NCBI GenBank assembly: GCA_947579665.1
Contig: OX388349.1
Location: 73,350,841-73,414,840 of the forward strand
Direction: 5' to 3'
DNA length: 64,000 nucleotides
From: Sympetrum striolatum
Lineage: Eukaryota > Arthropoda > Insecta > Odonata > Libellulidae
A program made the translations under genes and the position numbers. Shown here one piece after another: positions 35,172-46,354 of this stretch; the first letter of the stretch is position 1, and the number at the start of each line of letters is the position of its first letter. A model generated the notes under the pieces. It did no database searches, was not told the DNA's origin, and saw only the letters and a list, made by a program, of their open reading frames with translations.

Positions 35172-35779
35172 GGAGTAGAAAATTCAACGATTATTCTATC
35201 GAACTATCTTTATCGAATTAAATTTCAAAATTTAAAAATTTGAACTAGATTATATTATGACGTTAAGAATAATTGGAATAAAATTGCGTATGTTTTTCGG
35301 AAACGAACTGGCAAAATTTTAACATTCTTCGTAAAAACGTCCCTTGGAGTGGTACGTAATAAGCATTTCTGCCTAGAAATAAAAAATAATGACTCTTATT
35401 ACTTATTAAAGTGGGATAGGGTTTTGGGATATGATCTGCTGCAAGGAATGATTTTTGACAGATGACATTGCTTATCATATTATGCGTGTACTTTTAACAT
35501 CTTACTCATAGGAAATTATTGACTAATTGGTATCTTAAAAATCACTCCGTATGATAATTTCAAAAGATAGCTTTCCTTGTTAATTTTAAAAAGTGTCTCA
35601 AATCTTGAATGGATTATTCTAGAAGGTTAAGTGTTAAAAAATGATAATTTATTAAGTATGTTCCCTTTAGCTGTGTCATTTAACGGCAAAATGAAAGCCA
35701 TTAAGTCAGTGCGGCGGTACTGTCATCGATAATGAGAGAGAAAAACATTTGAATGTGTTCACAGATATATTTTACGAGT
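35172..35779. other. no gene seen
   Basis: AT-rich. The 71-codon minus-strand frame at 35263-35478 is not recognisable. Confidence 0.5.
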
Positions 35780-36300
35780 AATTAAAAATTCTCTATCATC
35801 ACCGTTATAAAGGGCTCCGTGTGAAATAACCACCGCGATGTTATGAGCTGAGATCTTCGCCAACTGCGCGTAGCATAGTTATCCGCTCCCACACATTATC
35901 CAAGTAATTACAACCTAACTATACGAGGTCAATTGCGGTCTTCGGTCGACCTAAAAGCAAATTACGCTGATTAACGAAACAAAGGAGCATCGTCCGCTAA
36001 GCATAAAGATTTCAGCGCCAGCTGCGAATAAAGCAGACAACAGGAAATGGACCACGACTTTGATACCGCCGCAATCCGCTGTCCGAATGCTTTCCTCGAT
36101 CGTGAGAAAGTGTGAAGGAAGGGAGAATAATTCAAGGCCCGCACTGAGCTGTTTTCTTAATTGGGCTCAGCACTTTATGAGGATTAATAATTCCGGAATG
36201 GACCGCGAATTATGAGCTGTTTTCGCGGATGGGCTGGAGATTAATTTCTGAGTTTATCCGCTAGTGCAGACTCAACACTTAGAGACAGGCGATTTGAGGA
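35780..36300. promoter_or_regulatory. GC-richer block, possible cis-regulatory module
   Basis: About 500 bases with balanced composition and no open frame in the middle of AT-rich DNA. It contains homeodomain-type AATTA/TAATTA cores (for example 35907, 36158), CAGCTG at about 36020 and paired TTATGAG motifs. This is the kind of sequence expected of conserved enhancers, but motif density alone proves nothing. Confidence 0.22.
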
Positions 36301-36790
36301 TGAGCAAAACAATACAAAAATATTAAATCAGAAGCAGATTATTCCATGTTTATTTAGGAAGTAACATAAGGAGAGAATAGGAAAGCTATACTTGATGTAT
36401 GATGAACTCGTAAAACATTAAAAATAACTAAAAATGAGCGAATTGTTTACAGAATAGGAATAAAGTACCTATAGGAAGAGTAGTTTTCTTAGCGCCGGGC
36501 GAAATTTAAATATTACCACGTTGAATTTTTTTTCAGTATTTTCTCCCTACTTTGGATCATAAAATAACTATCAGTGACGTTTAGAGGAGCGACATAAATT
36601 GTAATAAAATATTCATATATTTAAGTGAAAATCATGAAAATTGGATGTAATGAAAGAAATAACAGGAAGCGAGATGAAGGAGACCTTTCTTTCCAAATTA
36701 TAATCGGAATTGCCAATATATTCACGTATCTTATTGGTAAATTGATTCTATTCTCTCCTCTTCTTTTCAATAAAAAGACCAGATATTGTA
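36301..36790. other. no gene seen
   Basis: AT-rich with small unrecognised frames. Confidence 0.5.
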
Positions 36791-36870
36791 AAAGAGGTTT
36801 ATAAATATACGAGTAAAAGTTGCTTGCATTCTGCAAGCATATATTTAAAGTACTATATTTTGCAAAGACT
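36791..36870 (+). repeat. repeat family C hairpin end
   Basis: ATACGAGTAAAAGTTGCTTG, then the hairpin TGCTTGCA-TTC-TGCAAGCA (8-bp stem) and ATATTTAAAGTACT. The same series is at 17385-17440. Confidence 0.8.
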
Positions 36871-37039
36871 TAATAAAAATCTTAAAAGAATTATCATGTT
36901 TTACTTCTGTTCACTTGCCTGGCCGTAGAATTACCTCCTTCTCGTTTAATGAATCATAAATAATTATTCCCGCCATAAGTTTAAACTAGTAGGGCTGTCT
37001 GGTGTTAAACGCTGGACCTTAGGCAAAATGTGGATACAT

Positions 37040-37614
37040 AAAAAGCGCAGGTAGAAATTAAACCTATTTAATTTAAATTTTGAATTCGATATCATACCGG
37101 AAGGATCCTAAAATAAGACTTCGTTATCCCCGTTTGGAATTCATAGAGTAATGTCAATGGCTCTCTGGGATCGGTTCAAGGACCATCAGAGAAACCTTTA
37201 ACAGCCTATATGTAATGCATTCATGATCTCTATTCATATACCGGTTAAAAAAATAATCTTTTAGATAGTAGCAATTTCTAATTTTAGATGCCCCTGGTGT
37301 TATTTACCCCAGGACTTATTGGAAGATGTGAATACAAATTATAACTTAATAGGACTTGATCTTATTTAATGAAAAGTTTGAAGTCGGTATCATACCGGGA
37401 TGGTCCTTAAATAAAACTCCATTATCCACATCTGAAATGCATAGGGTTAAGTAAATGGCTATCTCGGATCGAACCAAGGACCATCAGCGAACGTTAAACT
37501 GTGCACATAAAATATATTTATGATCTCTATCTACATGCTGATTTTCGAGTTTCCATCTTATCGTAAAGGGATTCAAAAAAATCTTAAAAACCGTCGCAAC
37601 GCATTTTAAATGGG
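37040..37614 (+). repeat. two diverged tandem units of repeat family G
   Basis: ATCATACCGGAAGGATCC (37091) and ATCATACCGGGATGGTCC (37389) start equal blocks about 298 bases apart: CCTAAAATAA/CCTTAAATAA, ATTATCC, CATAG-GT-A, ATGGCTCTCTGGGATCG/ATGGCTATCTCGGATCG and AAGGACCATCAG. A third copy at 43941 (ATCATACTGTGAGGATCC) lies beyond the piggyBac. Confidence 0.85.
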
Positions 37615-37837
37615 AGAATATTTGCCTTGACCTAGCGTCGAACCAAGGATATCATCGTAGATATCTTTGTAGTTTTCGTCGTATACGCACGGCTTCCAGC
37701 GTTCCCTCCAATTTCAACTCTCCACTTTTCCGGGAAGTACCTCAAAAATAATTTCGAAAATCCCCGCAATGTATCTTCATGGAGAAAATCATGACCTTGG
37801 GGCCTTCTGGCATCCACATTGGCGCCATAGATATTAA
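37615..37837 (+). repeat. repeat family C copy, interrupted by the piggyBac
   Basis: GAATATTTGCCTTGACCTAG CGTCGAACCAAGGAT leads into CCCCGCAATGTATCTTCATG and GGGGCCTTCTGGCATCC, and is then cut at TTAA (37834-37837) by the piggyBac insertion. It resumes at 43817. Confidence 0.8.
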
Positions 37838-37905
37838 CACTAGGAGGACGGGAGTTTCGGCCTACCTAGAAGGACGGGAGGTGGTCATTTGACCACCTAC
37901 TTTTA
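37838..37905 (+). repeat. nested left ends of the piggyBac
   Basis: Outer end CACTAGGAGGACGGGAG at 37838, then an inner copy TACCTAGAAGGACGGGAGG at 37863 with the 18-bp palindrome GGTGGTCATTTGACCACC. The two copies are 25-27 bases apart. Confidence 0.9.
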
Positions 37906-38741
37906 AAATTCGTAATTAAATACTTTCATGCTTCTCAAAGACCTGAATTTTGCGTATCTTCTACATTTGACCATTACACAAGTTCTAATAACATTTTTTT
38001 CCCCGTAATTTGTTTAAATTTTAATTAATTAAACAAAATGTTGACCTATGTCCTAAATCTGCAGAATTTCATATTCTAGAATATTTAATCTATTTATACT
38101 GAACCAATGAAACTCATATTTTCGGAATAAGTGGAAGAAGGTCCGAATTGTTGATAAAAGTCAGTCACGTTACCCCAAGATTGTTATGCTATCTGACGGA
38201 AACCATATAAAACCACTCGTTCGTGCCTCGGAAAAAACCTCAATCAAATACGATGGCGGAACAATTTTTCAAATTTCGTCCTGAAAATTTCCTTATGGTG
38301 TTTTTATCAATGCCAAATCAATGTATAATATTTAAAAATTCTTAAAACAATTTTTAGCAGGGTTGCCAACATATTGGTTTTATCATTATATAATGTTCTT
38401 CCAATTTTTTTCTCTGGTAAATTTCAAACTGATATCTCAAGTTTATATTCAATCACCTTTTTTGAACAATTTGAATTAATTTTAAGGGTATTAACCTTAT
38501 AAAACAGGGCTACCAATCGTTAGAACAGATCTCTAAACAGAGACTTTTGCGTTCGCAGTATAAATAGCTACAGATATATTTTGAGCACAGATTTGTTTCA
38601 TGTAATTTGTCTAAACGCTTTGGGATCCCGAATTAGTTTATAAACTATAAAGAAGCAGTGTGACCAACATCTTCGGCTGTAAAGTGAAGGCAGCGATCAG
38701 ACCTTCATGGAAAACCTGACAATCTCATTTATCGAGAATGG
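37863..38741 (+). repeat. left long inverted arm (about 880 bp)
   Basis: Reads as the near-perfect inverse of 42750-43633. I saw only two substitutions by eye before the last 40 bases (about 38614 and 38703), and a small rearrangement close to the inner end. It contains a TATA box and a 30-codon frame (separate entry). Confidence 0.93.
38206..38345 (+). CDS. 30-codon frame with TATA box inside the left arm
   Basis: TATAAAA at 38206-38212 lies 41 bases before ATG at 38253; the frame runs to TAA at 38343-38345 and begins MAEQFFKFRPENFLMVFLSM. The identical frame occurs inverted in the right arm. No similarity is recognised. It could be a short first exon, a chance frame preserved because the arms are identical, or the remains of the arm's own promoter and start. 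I would not call it a gene without transcripts. Confidence 0.25.
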
Positions 38742-39806
38742 ATTAATATCTTCTATCTTATGCATTGACGCAATGTTAACGACCAAAACAAGGGTAACAA
38801 CAACAATAACCATTTTTCTGCTGTTTTTCAGCTCATAAAATTTTTCATAAAAAAATTTAGACCCGCTTTACATAAACTTTTAGGATTTGTTTGCTTCTGT
38901 TATGAGTTAGATACAATATTTTGAATTCTTTATATGTAACCTCTTATATTTGAAATTGTTACAGTTTCCGTAAGTTACACAGCCGAAAAAATATTTTCAT
39001 ATCGGTTGAATACATTTATTTTACATATATAGTTATTTATTTACTAATTATCCTTGATGCATGTGAATTCCATAGATCTTTAAGCGAAAGAAGAGAATTC
39101 TTAATATAATACTTGTCATAATTAATGAACTAATAATAATTGCCCGGAATGTACTGATATAAATGTTCATATAATAATCACAGGAATTTACAGAGATGGA
39201 TTCAGAAAGAAAATTTATTTAGCATGTAAGTCGTGATCTTCATGTTTTTTTTGATATCATTATGTTCCATATTTTTCATCTGTTCTTACATAGGGAAGTA
39301 ATATTATAGCGCAACAAAACATGTTGACTGAAATTAATTCATGTAGTATAACAAAGATTGAATGAAACATTCGTATTTTCCCCCCTGCTATGAGTAACTG
39401 TATTTACAATCACATGGTGGGAGGTCGGACATCTGGGTGAACTGATACCGACAGCCGCCTGAATCCAAAACCCATCGGGTGCGTCTAACCAGACGCGTGC
39501 GTATTTATGGCACTACCTGGTCTTTTCCCCGCGTTCGGCACGTACTGAAATGCAATGGTTTCAAATAAGCACAACCCCACCGAGGCGTCTTTAGCGCACA
39601 TACAGTTAGGGAGAAAGGATTAGTGCAGCGTTTTCGGAGCGCCAAGAAAGCGCTACGCACAGAAATACTGCATTGTTCGAGGTGAACACAACGTTTGTCA
39701 TCAACCTCTCTTTCACTGTGTCTTCCATATTGAGCGACTCTCCGCGAGTCTCCATAGTGATACATCCACAGCTGTTTGTTAGAGAACGTCAAAAAACATA
39801 ATACGA
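38742..39806 (+). promoter_or_regulatory. piggyBac 5' leader and presumed promoter region
   Basis: An AT-rich first half is followed by a GC-richer part from about 39410 to 39800, directly before the transposase ATG. TATTTATGG at about 39501 is the only TATA-like motif. No other gene is seen; the 131-codon minus-strand frame here mirrors this GC-rich leader. Confidence 0.4.
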
Positions 39807-42427
39807 ATGGCCTCAAGACGAAACCGTACCTCGGACGAGATTCTTGCCGAATTACGTGATTTAGAAGAAAATCAATCTGGAAGTGAAGCGGAATTTGCAA
39901 GCAGAAGTGAGGACTTACTGGCCAGTGATCGGAGCGACGACTCTGGTCCTGAGATTGAAGAGACTGGAAGTGAATCGGGAAGTGACTCCATTGATTGTGG
40001 CAGTGATTCTATCAGGTAAGTGAATCTTTCTTTCAATTTTAGTGCTCGTTAATTTTAATGGCTTATGTAAGTAATTTGCTCAAACCGTAATATTTGCAAA
40101 TAATTGTCGGTTTTTTATAACGTATACTCAAGTTCTAAGTTTAAAAAAAACTAAACTAGAAATTCCTAGGAAGAACTGTTAGCTCCAAACCTTAACTTAT
40201 CAATGTAATCTTATAGAGCAAAAACTTTTCCTTTCCACGTTGTTGATTACCTCAGGTAGAGCGAAATTAGTGTCTAACCTTTAGCTATATTTATTGCAGT
40301 GTAAATGCAATTGTGAAAAAATATTCATGTAATATTAGCATGCATAATTTAACCGAAAAATGAAAAAAAAATTCATTTTACATGATATAATAAAAAGTTA
40401 ATATCGGTCTTGTAAAAATAACTTTTCTCAGTAATAGATGGTTATAAAAGTACGATCTTCGTCTCAATACTATGTTCTTCTTTGAAGATTTTAAGAATTA
40501 TAATTCATGTTAACTAAATTTCAGTCATTTATATTAAACGCCCAGATAACACACTCTTTTCCTTCTTCGGTTTATAGAATACCAACCAGATAAAAACAAA
40601 AATGTTCATTATATGGTTTAAAATGGGATGATACTTTCAAAACTTTTGGCGTCATTTATATTTTTCTCAAGGGTTCCTGCGTTAGTTTCCACTGACATTC
40701 AAACTCGAATATACATTATAAACCTGTCAGTATGCACAGGTTTTTCTTTATCATGATCTATAATTATTGCTATTATGACGCAATACGTTTATTCCGTCTA
40801 TTTGATACAGAGGATATTTTCGCTAAAGAATTTATTACACAATAGATTAATACCAAGAAATTAAGTCTATTCAAATACATTTTTCATTGCCAAAACTAAT
40901 ATGATTATTTTCATAATCGATCGACAGTAATCCTCCAGAACCAACGGCACAATGGGAAACTGCTCCGGATGGAACAGAGTGGCTGGAGATTTTGGCTGAT
41001 CAACCTCAACCAGGAAGATTCAAAGTGCAAAACATATTGCATTTAGCTCCAGGACCAACTTCTTATGCCAAAAGGAACATTCAAGAGGCATCAACATTTA
41101 GTGCATTCAATTGTTGGTGAGTGACTCCCTTTTAGATAACATTGTAAAATGTACTACGGAGCATGGGAAGCTTGAAGATGCTAATTGGTCTTTACCTAGG
41201 GAAGAACTTTTGAAATTCATTGCTCTTATATATGCTAGAGGCGTATTGGGACAACGACATTTGTCAATAAAAAGTTGTTGGGACAAAACGTGGGGATCTA
41301 AAATATTCTCCAGCACTATGAATAGGGATCGATTCTTAAGCATAATGAAACATTTACGGTTTGATCACAGAGAAACTCGGAGTCAAGCTCTGAGAGAAGA
41401 AAAATTTGCTTTAGGTTCTGAGCCTTGGAATAAATTTATAACTAACTCCCGAGCCTGCTACAACCCTGGCGAGAGTGTTACGGCCGATGAACAATTATAT
41501 CCTACGAAGTGCCGATGCCCATTCATCCAATACATGCCGAATAAGCCAGATAAGTTTGGGATCAAGTACTGGGTATTAGCAGACGTGAAGTCTAAATATT
41601 GCCTAAATGCATTTCCTTATTGTGGAAAAGATGACGCTAGGGGATCAAGGCAGACTCTTGGGGAATATGTTGTGCTACGGTTAGCAGAGCCATTCAAAAA
41701 CTCCGGTATCAACATAACATGCAACAATTATTTCTCTTCAATCAGCCTCGCTGAAAAACTAAAAAAAAAACAAAATCTCATTGGTTGGAACGATAAGAAG
41801 GAATAGAAGAGAATTACCTCCTTCGGTTCATCACAGCAAAGAAATATACTCAACTAGAGTTTATAAAAATAGACTTGGCCACAGCTTAACAAATTACCAA
41901 GCCAAAAAAATAAAAATGTGCTTTTAATCAGTACGATGCATCAGGACGTGATGATTTCTGACTCAGAAAAAAAGAAACCAGATACAATTTTGTTTTACAA
42001 CTACAACAAAGTAGGAGTAGATATAATGGATAGCATGTGCCGGAAATATTCAACTCGTTCGGCTACAAGGAGATGGCCAGTACATGTATTTTTTAACATA
42101 TTAGACCTGGCCTCAATAAATAGCTGGGTTCTATTCAAAGAAACCACTGGGCGTAAACTCAGCAGGAAGGAGTATATTCAAAGACTTATATTAGAAATGA
42201 TTGGAACCTCATTAGAGATAGAGCCATCACCCTCATGTTCCTTTGCAATGTCGGGAATTTCTTCAGGAGAAGCAAGTGCACCAATAAGACCGCAGAAAAG
42301 AAGAAAGTGTCAGATCTCACCTGGTTGTTATAACAAATCCAATAATTTGTGCCTAAAATGTAAAAAAATATACTGTGGAATATGTTCTGCAAAAGTGGCA
42401 ATGTGCAGAATCTGCGGTAAAAAATGA
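39807..42427 (+). pseudogene. piggyBac transposase, two exons, disabled
   Basis: DDE/D transposase that would excise and insert the element at TTAA. Exon 1 (39807-40015) starts MASRRNRTSDEILAEL and is Ser/Glu/Asp-rich, as is usual for piggyBac N-termini. It ends at AG/GTAAGT; exon 2 starts after CGACAG at 40928, phases match, and the intron is 912 bp. Exon 2 carries a frame shift at about 41109 (one base apparently lost), the ADEQ first-Asp block (about 41486), QYMPNKPDKFGIK, then TCNNYFSS at 41720, where family members have Asp-Asn, so the second catalytic Asp is Asn (AAC for GAC). A second frame shift lies at about 41789 before TIRRNRRELP. The third-Asp block GVDIMD (about 42025) and the Cys-rich C-terminal zinc-binding domain (CX5C, CXXC, CXXC, CXXC, about 42307-42420) are intact. 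Stop TGA 42425. Confidence 0.93.
40016..40927 (+). other. transposase intron
   Basis: GTAAGT donor at 40016 and a CAG acceptor ending at 40927, AT-rich throughout. Removing it joins AG|T AAT into one Ser-Asn reading frame, which supports real splicing. Confidence 0.85.
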
Positions 42428-42749
42428 TGTACTCTTAGAAGCATAGAGTGATATTCTCTCTTATCATTTATTTTAAAAATGTTACGCCATTACCTAATAA
42501 GGAATAAATATTACTTTGTAAAAACAATAGCGAAGCTTTATTATGATTTCAAACCTTACATTGTGAAGATGATCAAGTGTTTCTATAATGACTTGGATGT
42601 ATTGTAAAATACCGAATGATGGAAGGAAATAACATTTGAAGAATGATTTAAGTATTAAGGTAAGTCTAAAATAAATATCAACTTAATATGTAATAATAAA
42701 ACGAGCACCAGAGAGGATAAGCACCGAATAATATATGAGTAAGAAAGGG
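42428..42749 (+). other. transposase 3' untranslated region
   Basis: AT-rich; AATAAA at about 42503 is a likely polyadenylation signal about 75 bases after the stop. Confidence 0.6.
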
Positions 42750-43633
42750 CCATTCTCGATAAATGCATGATTAATTACTAGGTTTTCCATGAATGTCTGA
42801 TCGCTGCCTTCACTTTACAGCCGAAGATGTTGGTCACACTGCTTCTTTATAGTTTATAAACTAATTCGGGATCCCAAAGAGTTTAGACAAATTACATGAA
42901 ACAAATCTGTGCTCAAAATATATCTGTAGCTATTTATACTGCGAACGCAAAAGTCTCTGTTTAGAGATCTGTTCTAACGATTGGTAGCCCTGTTTTATAA
43001 GGTTAATACCCTTAAAATTAATTCAAATTGTTCAAAAAAGGTGATTGAATATAAACTTGAGATATCAGTTTGAAATTTACCAGAGAAAAAAATTGGAAGA
43101 ACATTATATAATGATAAAACCAATATGTTGGCAACCCTGCTAAAAATTGTTTTAAGAATTTTTAAATATTATACATTGATTTGGCATTGATAAAAACACC
43201 ATAAGGAAATTTTCAGGACGAAATTTGAAAAATTGTTCCGCCATCGTATTTGATTGAGGTTTTTTCCGAGGCACGAACGAGTGGTTTTATATGGTTTCCG
43301 TCAGATAGCATAACAATCTTGGGGTAACGTGACTGACTTTTATCAACAATTCGGACCTTCTTCCACTTATTCCGAAAATATGAGTTTCATTGGTTCAGTA
43401 TAAATAGATTAAATATTCTAGAATATGAAATTCTGCAGATTTAGGACATAGGTCAACATTTTGTTTAATTAATTAAAATTTAAACAAATTACGGGGAAAA
43501 AAATGTTATTAGAACTTGTGTAATGGTCAAATGTAGAAGATACGCAAAATTCAGGTCTTTGAGAAGCATGAAAGTATTTAATTACGAATTTTAAAAGTAG
43601 GTGGTCAAATGACCACCTCCCGTCCTTCTAGGT
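42750..43633 (-). repeat. right long inverted arm
   Basis: Inverse of 37863-38741, ending with the palindromic GTGGTCAAATGACCAC and CCCGTCCTTCTAGGTA. It carries the inverted 30-codon frame at 43152-43244. Confidence 0.93.
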
Positions 43634-43812
43634 ATATTTTGATATAAAATTTAACCTAAAAGTGAAAAAAAATATTTTAATACTTAACACAAATTTTGGG
43701 ATAGTAATAAACAAAGTCAAAAAGTTTCAAAAAAATCGGAGGTATTTTACTAAAGAAATTTTTATGTCAAACTCTGAAAAGTGGTCAAATGACCACCTCC
43801 GTCCTTCTAGTG
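43634..43812 (-). repeat. extra right end of the piggyBac
   Basis: About 145 bases unmatched on the left side, then a second GTGGTCAAATGACCACCT and CCGTCCTTCTAGTG immediately before TTAA. The right side therefore has two end sequences about 180 bases apart. Confidence 0.9.
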
Positions 43813-43816
43813 TTAA

Positions 43817-44330
43817 ATAGTAGAACTCCCTGTTGTCGAACCATTTGGAAGATGTATACACTAGGACTTTTTGGAAGATGTATACACATATGAAGACCTG
43901 GTAGGAATAAAACTAGTTTAATCAAAATTTTAAATTCGATATCATACTGTGAGGATCCTAAAATAAGATTTCACTATCCCGTTTGCAATGCATAGGGGAA
44001 TGTAGATGGCGCTCTGGCATCGAAACAAGGATCTTTAAGGAAACCATAAAATGCTTACTGGAATTGTATTAATGATCTGTACTCATATGACGGATTTTTC
44101 CTTTCCATGATATTGGGAAAGGATTAAAAAAATCGTAAATATCGCCACAATGTATTTCAAATTGGAGAATGGGCTCCCATTGGTGTCTAACTCACGTATA
44201 TTTGGCGACAGTTCTATTCTATAGAAGAACGCTTTTTCTGTGTCTTCTGGGAGTGCGAATTCTATATTCTATCGGAATGTTGCTTAAAATAGTTCCAAAC
44301 TACTCCTTTAAATTGCCGTAATTTTGTCCC
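43817..44330 (+). repeat. repeat families C/G continued after the piggyBac
   Basis: Contains the duplicated motif TTGGAAGATGTATACAC (about 43849 and 43874), the third family G unit from 43915 (ATCATACTGTGAGGATCC, ATGGCGCTCTGGCATCG) and the ACTCACGTATATTTGGCG block at 44190 shared with families D at 20980 and 33640. Confidence 0.75.
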
Positions 44331-44433
44331 CGATATTTATGTATCATAGTATCAAAATTCTCCTATCATAGCAACAAAACTTCTAGTAACAAAAGGTCCT
44401 CCATCGCTAATGGACCCAAGTGTTTCTTTAGAC

Positions 44434-44719
44434 CAGGGTTTCCCAGTTTTTTCTGCAATGGAACACTTTGCAAGCCTGGGAAGTTTAACGGAACACTTAG
44501 CTTATGTTAGCTTATTTTTATGTTAGGTAATTCTATTCATAAAATTTTAAAAATTATTTAATTACGACTAATTATTTAGTTATTAATTACTTTTAAATAT
44601 AAGACTATAATATTATGACAAACATAAAAATATGAATAAATAAAGGATTTAATGACTTTTATTCTACAATTCTCCATTAAGACTACAAATTGCCGCGGAA
44701 CACAGTTTGGGAAACCCTG
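44434..44719. mobile_element. hAT-type MITE
   Basis: 286 bp with terminal inverted repeats CAGGGTTTCCCA (12 of 12) and an 8-bp target-site duplication CTTTAGAC/CTTTAGCC (44426-44433, 44720-44727; 7 of 8 equal). CAGGG...CCCTG ends with 8-bp duplications are characteristic of hAT elements. The interior is AT-rich and non-coding. Confidence 0.9.
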
Positions 44720-44727
44720 CTTTAGCC

Positions 44728-46350
44728 GAATGGAAAGAATGAATAATTTATCAGCGCTATTCTTCCTCATCGGATCGTCATTAATAGAATCCGAAATGAC
44801 CTTTAGATACCGATCATCAAGGTCGAGTGTAACTCGATGATCTATACTACGCCCCATCATAATGAAGGCATTCGAAATACATATCGCATTCTGGCTGCAA
44901 CGCTGTATTGGGTTACTTTGCCATTTGGCATCGTCTCGGATTCGTCTCTTTGCTCCAGGAGATTTTCGCGCTGTAAACTTCAATTAAATTCCGGTTTTGG
45001 ATCCGGTGGCGTGGATGAATTATAAAGTCGCGTAGCCTTTTTTGATTCTCTCCCTCATTACCTCGAGGGCTGCCCTTGGTAATTGGTCGAGCGCTCCTCG
45101 GGCGATAATTTTAAAGGAAGTTTCCATTTTTCAGCCTCCGGAAAACTTTGGGGGATTATTTCGGATACATTTTGACACGCAGCTTCCGCGTATGTCGGCG
45201 AATTTTAACCTTAGGAACGTATGATAATGATTATGGAATTTGGGAAGTAATTTATTTATTAACTTCTCTCACGATTAAAACGTAAAGAAGATCAGAAGAA
45301 AATATTTAGATTACTAATACATTCAATTATTTTAAAGTATTAGTAACATCTCTATTTTGCTCTATATTCTTATGTAATACACTTTCCACGGGTTTCTTCC
45401 GTTCAAAAAGAGAAATTTTATCTGATTGTAAATTGAATTTAAAATGAAATCTTTGTTAATTTGTTGCTACCGTTTCGTGTCTGTCTTCAGTAAAAAAGGT
45501 ATCGGGATTGACTTATCGATCCTGCGTCGGGAAAATACAGGGTGCGGCAACATAACTCATTATTTAAATGCTTTTTTATGCGAATAAAGGAAGTGATGTT
45601 GCAGAACCCTGTATTTGGAGATATACGAATGAATTGGCGGTTCGGAAAAGACACGAAATAGATCCCCCGATTAGAATGCCACTTTAAACTTAATGACGTT
45701 TGATTATGTAATTGACGGATGTCAAATGAATACTGGACTTCGTAATTCCATTAAAAATAAGAATCTCGAAGACGCAGCATAATCTCTACTCTATCGATTG
45801 ACACTTCGCCGCATCACTAGCACTAAATCAGAACACCTTAGGACTAGTTCTCTGCCCATCGTCCATGAGTAATAGTGATAATTCACGTCCTCTTTCTACT
45901 TCCTATAATATTTGACTCACTTCTACTGCGTATGACATAGTTGCCGAAAGCATCACTATTTCAGTTTAGATATTTTCTTTGTTTCCGGTAAACGGGTTTT
46001 CCGAATATATAATAAATTTTAAACCAACCCTCAACATAGGAATGTTTAGCACCTTACGTCAGGATTGTCCGTTCAGGTTATAAGTCACGCAATGTATATT
46101 CAGTGAGGTCTTCTATCTTAATGTGATATCAAAGAGAATTGGATGACCCAACAGCATCCCTTGCTCACCATGTTCTTCACTGGTTTACACGAATCATAAC
46201 TTCGTAAGCGGATACCCTAATTTACAATCGCTTGTATTCCCCAAAAGCTGCCAAATGGCAGAACACATAAAGTATGGTAAATCATATTCTAATTATTTTT
46301 GTCTACATTTTAAGTAGAACAGATTCACAATAAAAACGGAACTAATTAAT
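44728..46350. other. no gene seen; GC-richer block at 44850-45220
   Basis: The 44850-45220 block has balanced composition, ATTAAATT/AATTAT homeodomain-like cores and several small frames without domains. It is a candidate conserved non-coding region. The rest is AT-rich. Confidence 0.35.
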
Positions 46351-46354
46351 TACA

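Larger units (their letters stand above)
37838..43812 (+). mobile_element. piggyBac-family DNA transposon with palindromic arms
   Basis: TTAA at both sides (37834-37837, 43813-43816). Outer ends are CACTAGGAGGACGG and, inverted, CACTAGAAGGACGG. A second set of end-like sequences lies inside: CTAGAAGGACGGGAGGTGG at 37865 and its inverted copy ending at 43632, each followed by the palindrome GGTGGTCATTTGACCACC. Between them are long inverted arms, a 5' leader, a spliced transposase gene and an AATAAA at about 42503. At about 6 kb it is longer than the usual 2.5-4 kb, mainly because of the arms. The transposase is broken. Confidence 0.95.

Noticed and set aside
39505..39900. 131-codon minus-strand gene
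   Set aside because: It is the mirror of the GC-rich piggyBac leader and first exon; no domain is recognisable.
44576..44983. 135-codon minus-strand gene
   Set aside because: The frame runs across the right end of the hAT MITE into flanking DNA, so it cannot be one ancestral gene.
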